Shown: piece by piece, positions 39,266 through 39,761 of the stretch
How the letters are laid out: every line of letters starts with the position of its first letter
How positions within the stretch are numbered: the stretch's first letter is position 1
Assembly: GCF_000495435.3 (NCBI RefSeq)
Contig: NZ_AXUN02000057.1
Coordinates: forward strand, 1-39,761
DNA length: 39,761 nt
Source of the DNA: Youngiibacter fragilis 232.1
GTDB lineage: Bacteria > Bacillota > Clostridia > Clostridiales > Clostridiaceae
Direction of reading: 5' to 3'
Position numbers and translations under genes: made by a program
The notes under the pieces: generated by a model
The model's database searches: none
What the model was told of the DNA's origin: nothing
What the model saw: the letters and a program-made list of their open reading frames with translations, nothing else

Positions 39266-39742
39266 ATGTTCAAGCTATTCAAGAAACAGAAGACAGAAAT
39301 CGTGTCACCGGCAGCAGGTGTTTTGAAATCAATAACGGAGGTTCCTGACCAGGTATTCGCATCCAGGATGATGGGGGACGGATTTATCGTCACGCCCGAG
39401 ACCGGAGACATATTCTCACCAATCGACGGAACTGTCGCAATGATATTTCCAACCGGACATGCTTTGGGACTCAAAAGCCCTGACGGGATTGAGCTTCTCG
39501 TGCACATAGGCGTGGACACTGTTGCCCTGAACGGAGAAGGCTTCGAGAAGGTCGTGACAGAGGGACAGAGTGTGAAGAAGGGAGACCTTATTGCAAGGTT
39601 CGACCTTGAAGCGATAAAGGCAAAGGTACCGTCAGCCGACATCATCATAGTATTTACAACTGAGGAAGCGTGCGAAGTCCTGAAGGCAGGGAAGAGAGTC
39701 ACAGCCGGCGAAGCGGATATAGTGGAATACAAGAAGAAGTAG
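39266..39742 (+). CDS. PTS glucose-type EIIA component
   Basis: Cytoplasmic phosphocarrier of 158 aa of the IIA-Glc class that passes phosphate from HPr to EIIB. The active-site His80 lies in LLVHIGVDTVALNGEGF, and its partner His65 in TGHALGLKS. AGGAGG lies 9 bases before ATG 39266; the longer reading to 39143 has no ribosome site. It is divergent from treB, which lacks an EIIA domain, and is probably its partner, although glucose-type EIIA proteins often serve several sugars. The gene ends 19 bases from the end of the window. Confidence 0.92.
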   Translation: MFKLFKKQKTEIVSPAAGVLKSITEVPDQVFASRMMGDGFIVTPETGDIFSPIDGTVAMIFPTGHALGLKSPDGIELLVHIGVDTVALNGEGFEKVVTEGQSVKKGDLIARFDLEAIKAKVPSADIIIVFTTEEACEVLKAGKRVTAGEADIVEYKKK

Positions 39743-39761
39743 AATCGGGTAGGACCCCGCT
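39743..39761. repeat. Terminal inverted repeat, right copy
   Basis: AATCGGGTAGGACCCCGCT directly follows the EIIA stop codon and is the exact reverse complement of bases 1-19. It could be the left part of the EIIA terminator. Confidence 0.8.

Noticed and set aside
1-39761. CRISPR array, tRNA/rRNA genes, prophage or IS elements
   Set aside because: No regularly spaced repeats, cloverleaf-like blocks, integrase, transposase or capsid genes were seen in a read of both strands.

Overview
The window looks like a fragment of a Clostridia-type (Firmicutes) chromosome. Ribosome binding sites are strong GGAGG-type, AGG and ATA codons are common, and the content is anaerobic: a tungsten aldehyde:ferredoxin oxidoreductase, acetoacetyl-CoA thiolase with CoA-transferase, a nickel-pincer LarA homologue, several sigma-54 regulators and a phosphotransferase trehalose system. 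The genus cannot be fixed from the sequence alone. The first and last 19 bases are exact reverse complements, so this may be a whole assembly contig that ends in a repeat. No rRNA, tRNA, CRISPR array, phage gene or transposase was seen.

Layout. 1-1105: a decayed DUF7309/DUF6930-type gene with two stops and two frameshifts. 1163-2137: a D-2-hydroxyacid dehydrogenase with its own terminator. 2352-4154 (minus) and 4374-13449 (plus): a PrpR-like regulator without a GAFTGA loop, divergent from an eight-gene acid-sugar operon (DUF1537 kinase, Fe-alcohol dehydrogenase, DapA-family aldolase, PdxA2, TAXI receptor, fused TRAP permease, YhcH protein, four-Asp-box sialidase-like protein). 13537-19565 (minus): a six-gene tungsten-enzyme cluster, read as His-rich COG0523 GTPase, unknown 111-aa protein, DUF362 protein, AOR, SDR epimerase, MoaD-like protein. 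19956-21375 (minus): DUF3842, ECF S component, DUF1893, behind a perfect sigma-70 promoter.

21527-27839 (plus): LarC (N-terminal half only) and a PrpR-type sigma-54 activator, then a near-perfect -24/-12 promoter with three upstream sites driving a KDG-permease-like transporter, a LarA-family racemase/epimerase and glycerate 2-kinase. 28119-30646 (minus): CoA-transferase B and A and thiolase behind a second sigma-54 promoter. Divergent from it, 31051-33230 (plus): a PAS/sigma-54 activator and a TauE/SafE permease; then an AtoE-type short-chain fatty acid transporter (33671-35038). 35119-39004 (minus): treB-treC-treR, with a TreR-like operator and a cre-like site; divergent from it is a stand-alone PTS EIIA (39266-39742).

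How it works together (inference). The window packs self-contained catabolic modules, each with importer, enzymes and dedicated regulator. Acid sugars phosphorylated by the DUF1537 kinase could be oxidatively decarboxylated by PdxA2 to DHAP. Hydroxyacids imported by the KDG-permease homologue could be epimerised by LarA and phosphorylated by glycerate kinase. Acetoacetate or butyrate could pass through AtoE, the CoA-transferase and thiolase. Trehalose enters as trehalose-6-P. The AOR cluster would interconvert aldehydes and acids using ferredoxin. The parts most worth study are the AOR/His-rich GTPase cluster, the LarA/glycerate kinase module with its sigma-54 circuitry, and the GAFTGA-less regulator with its symmetric divergent promoters.
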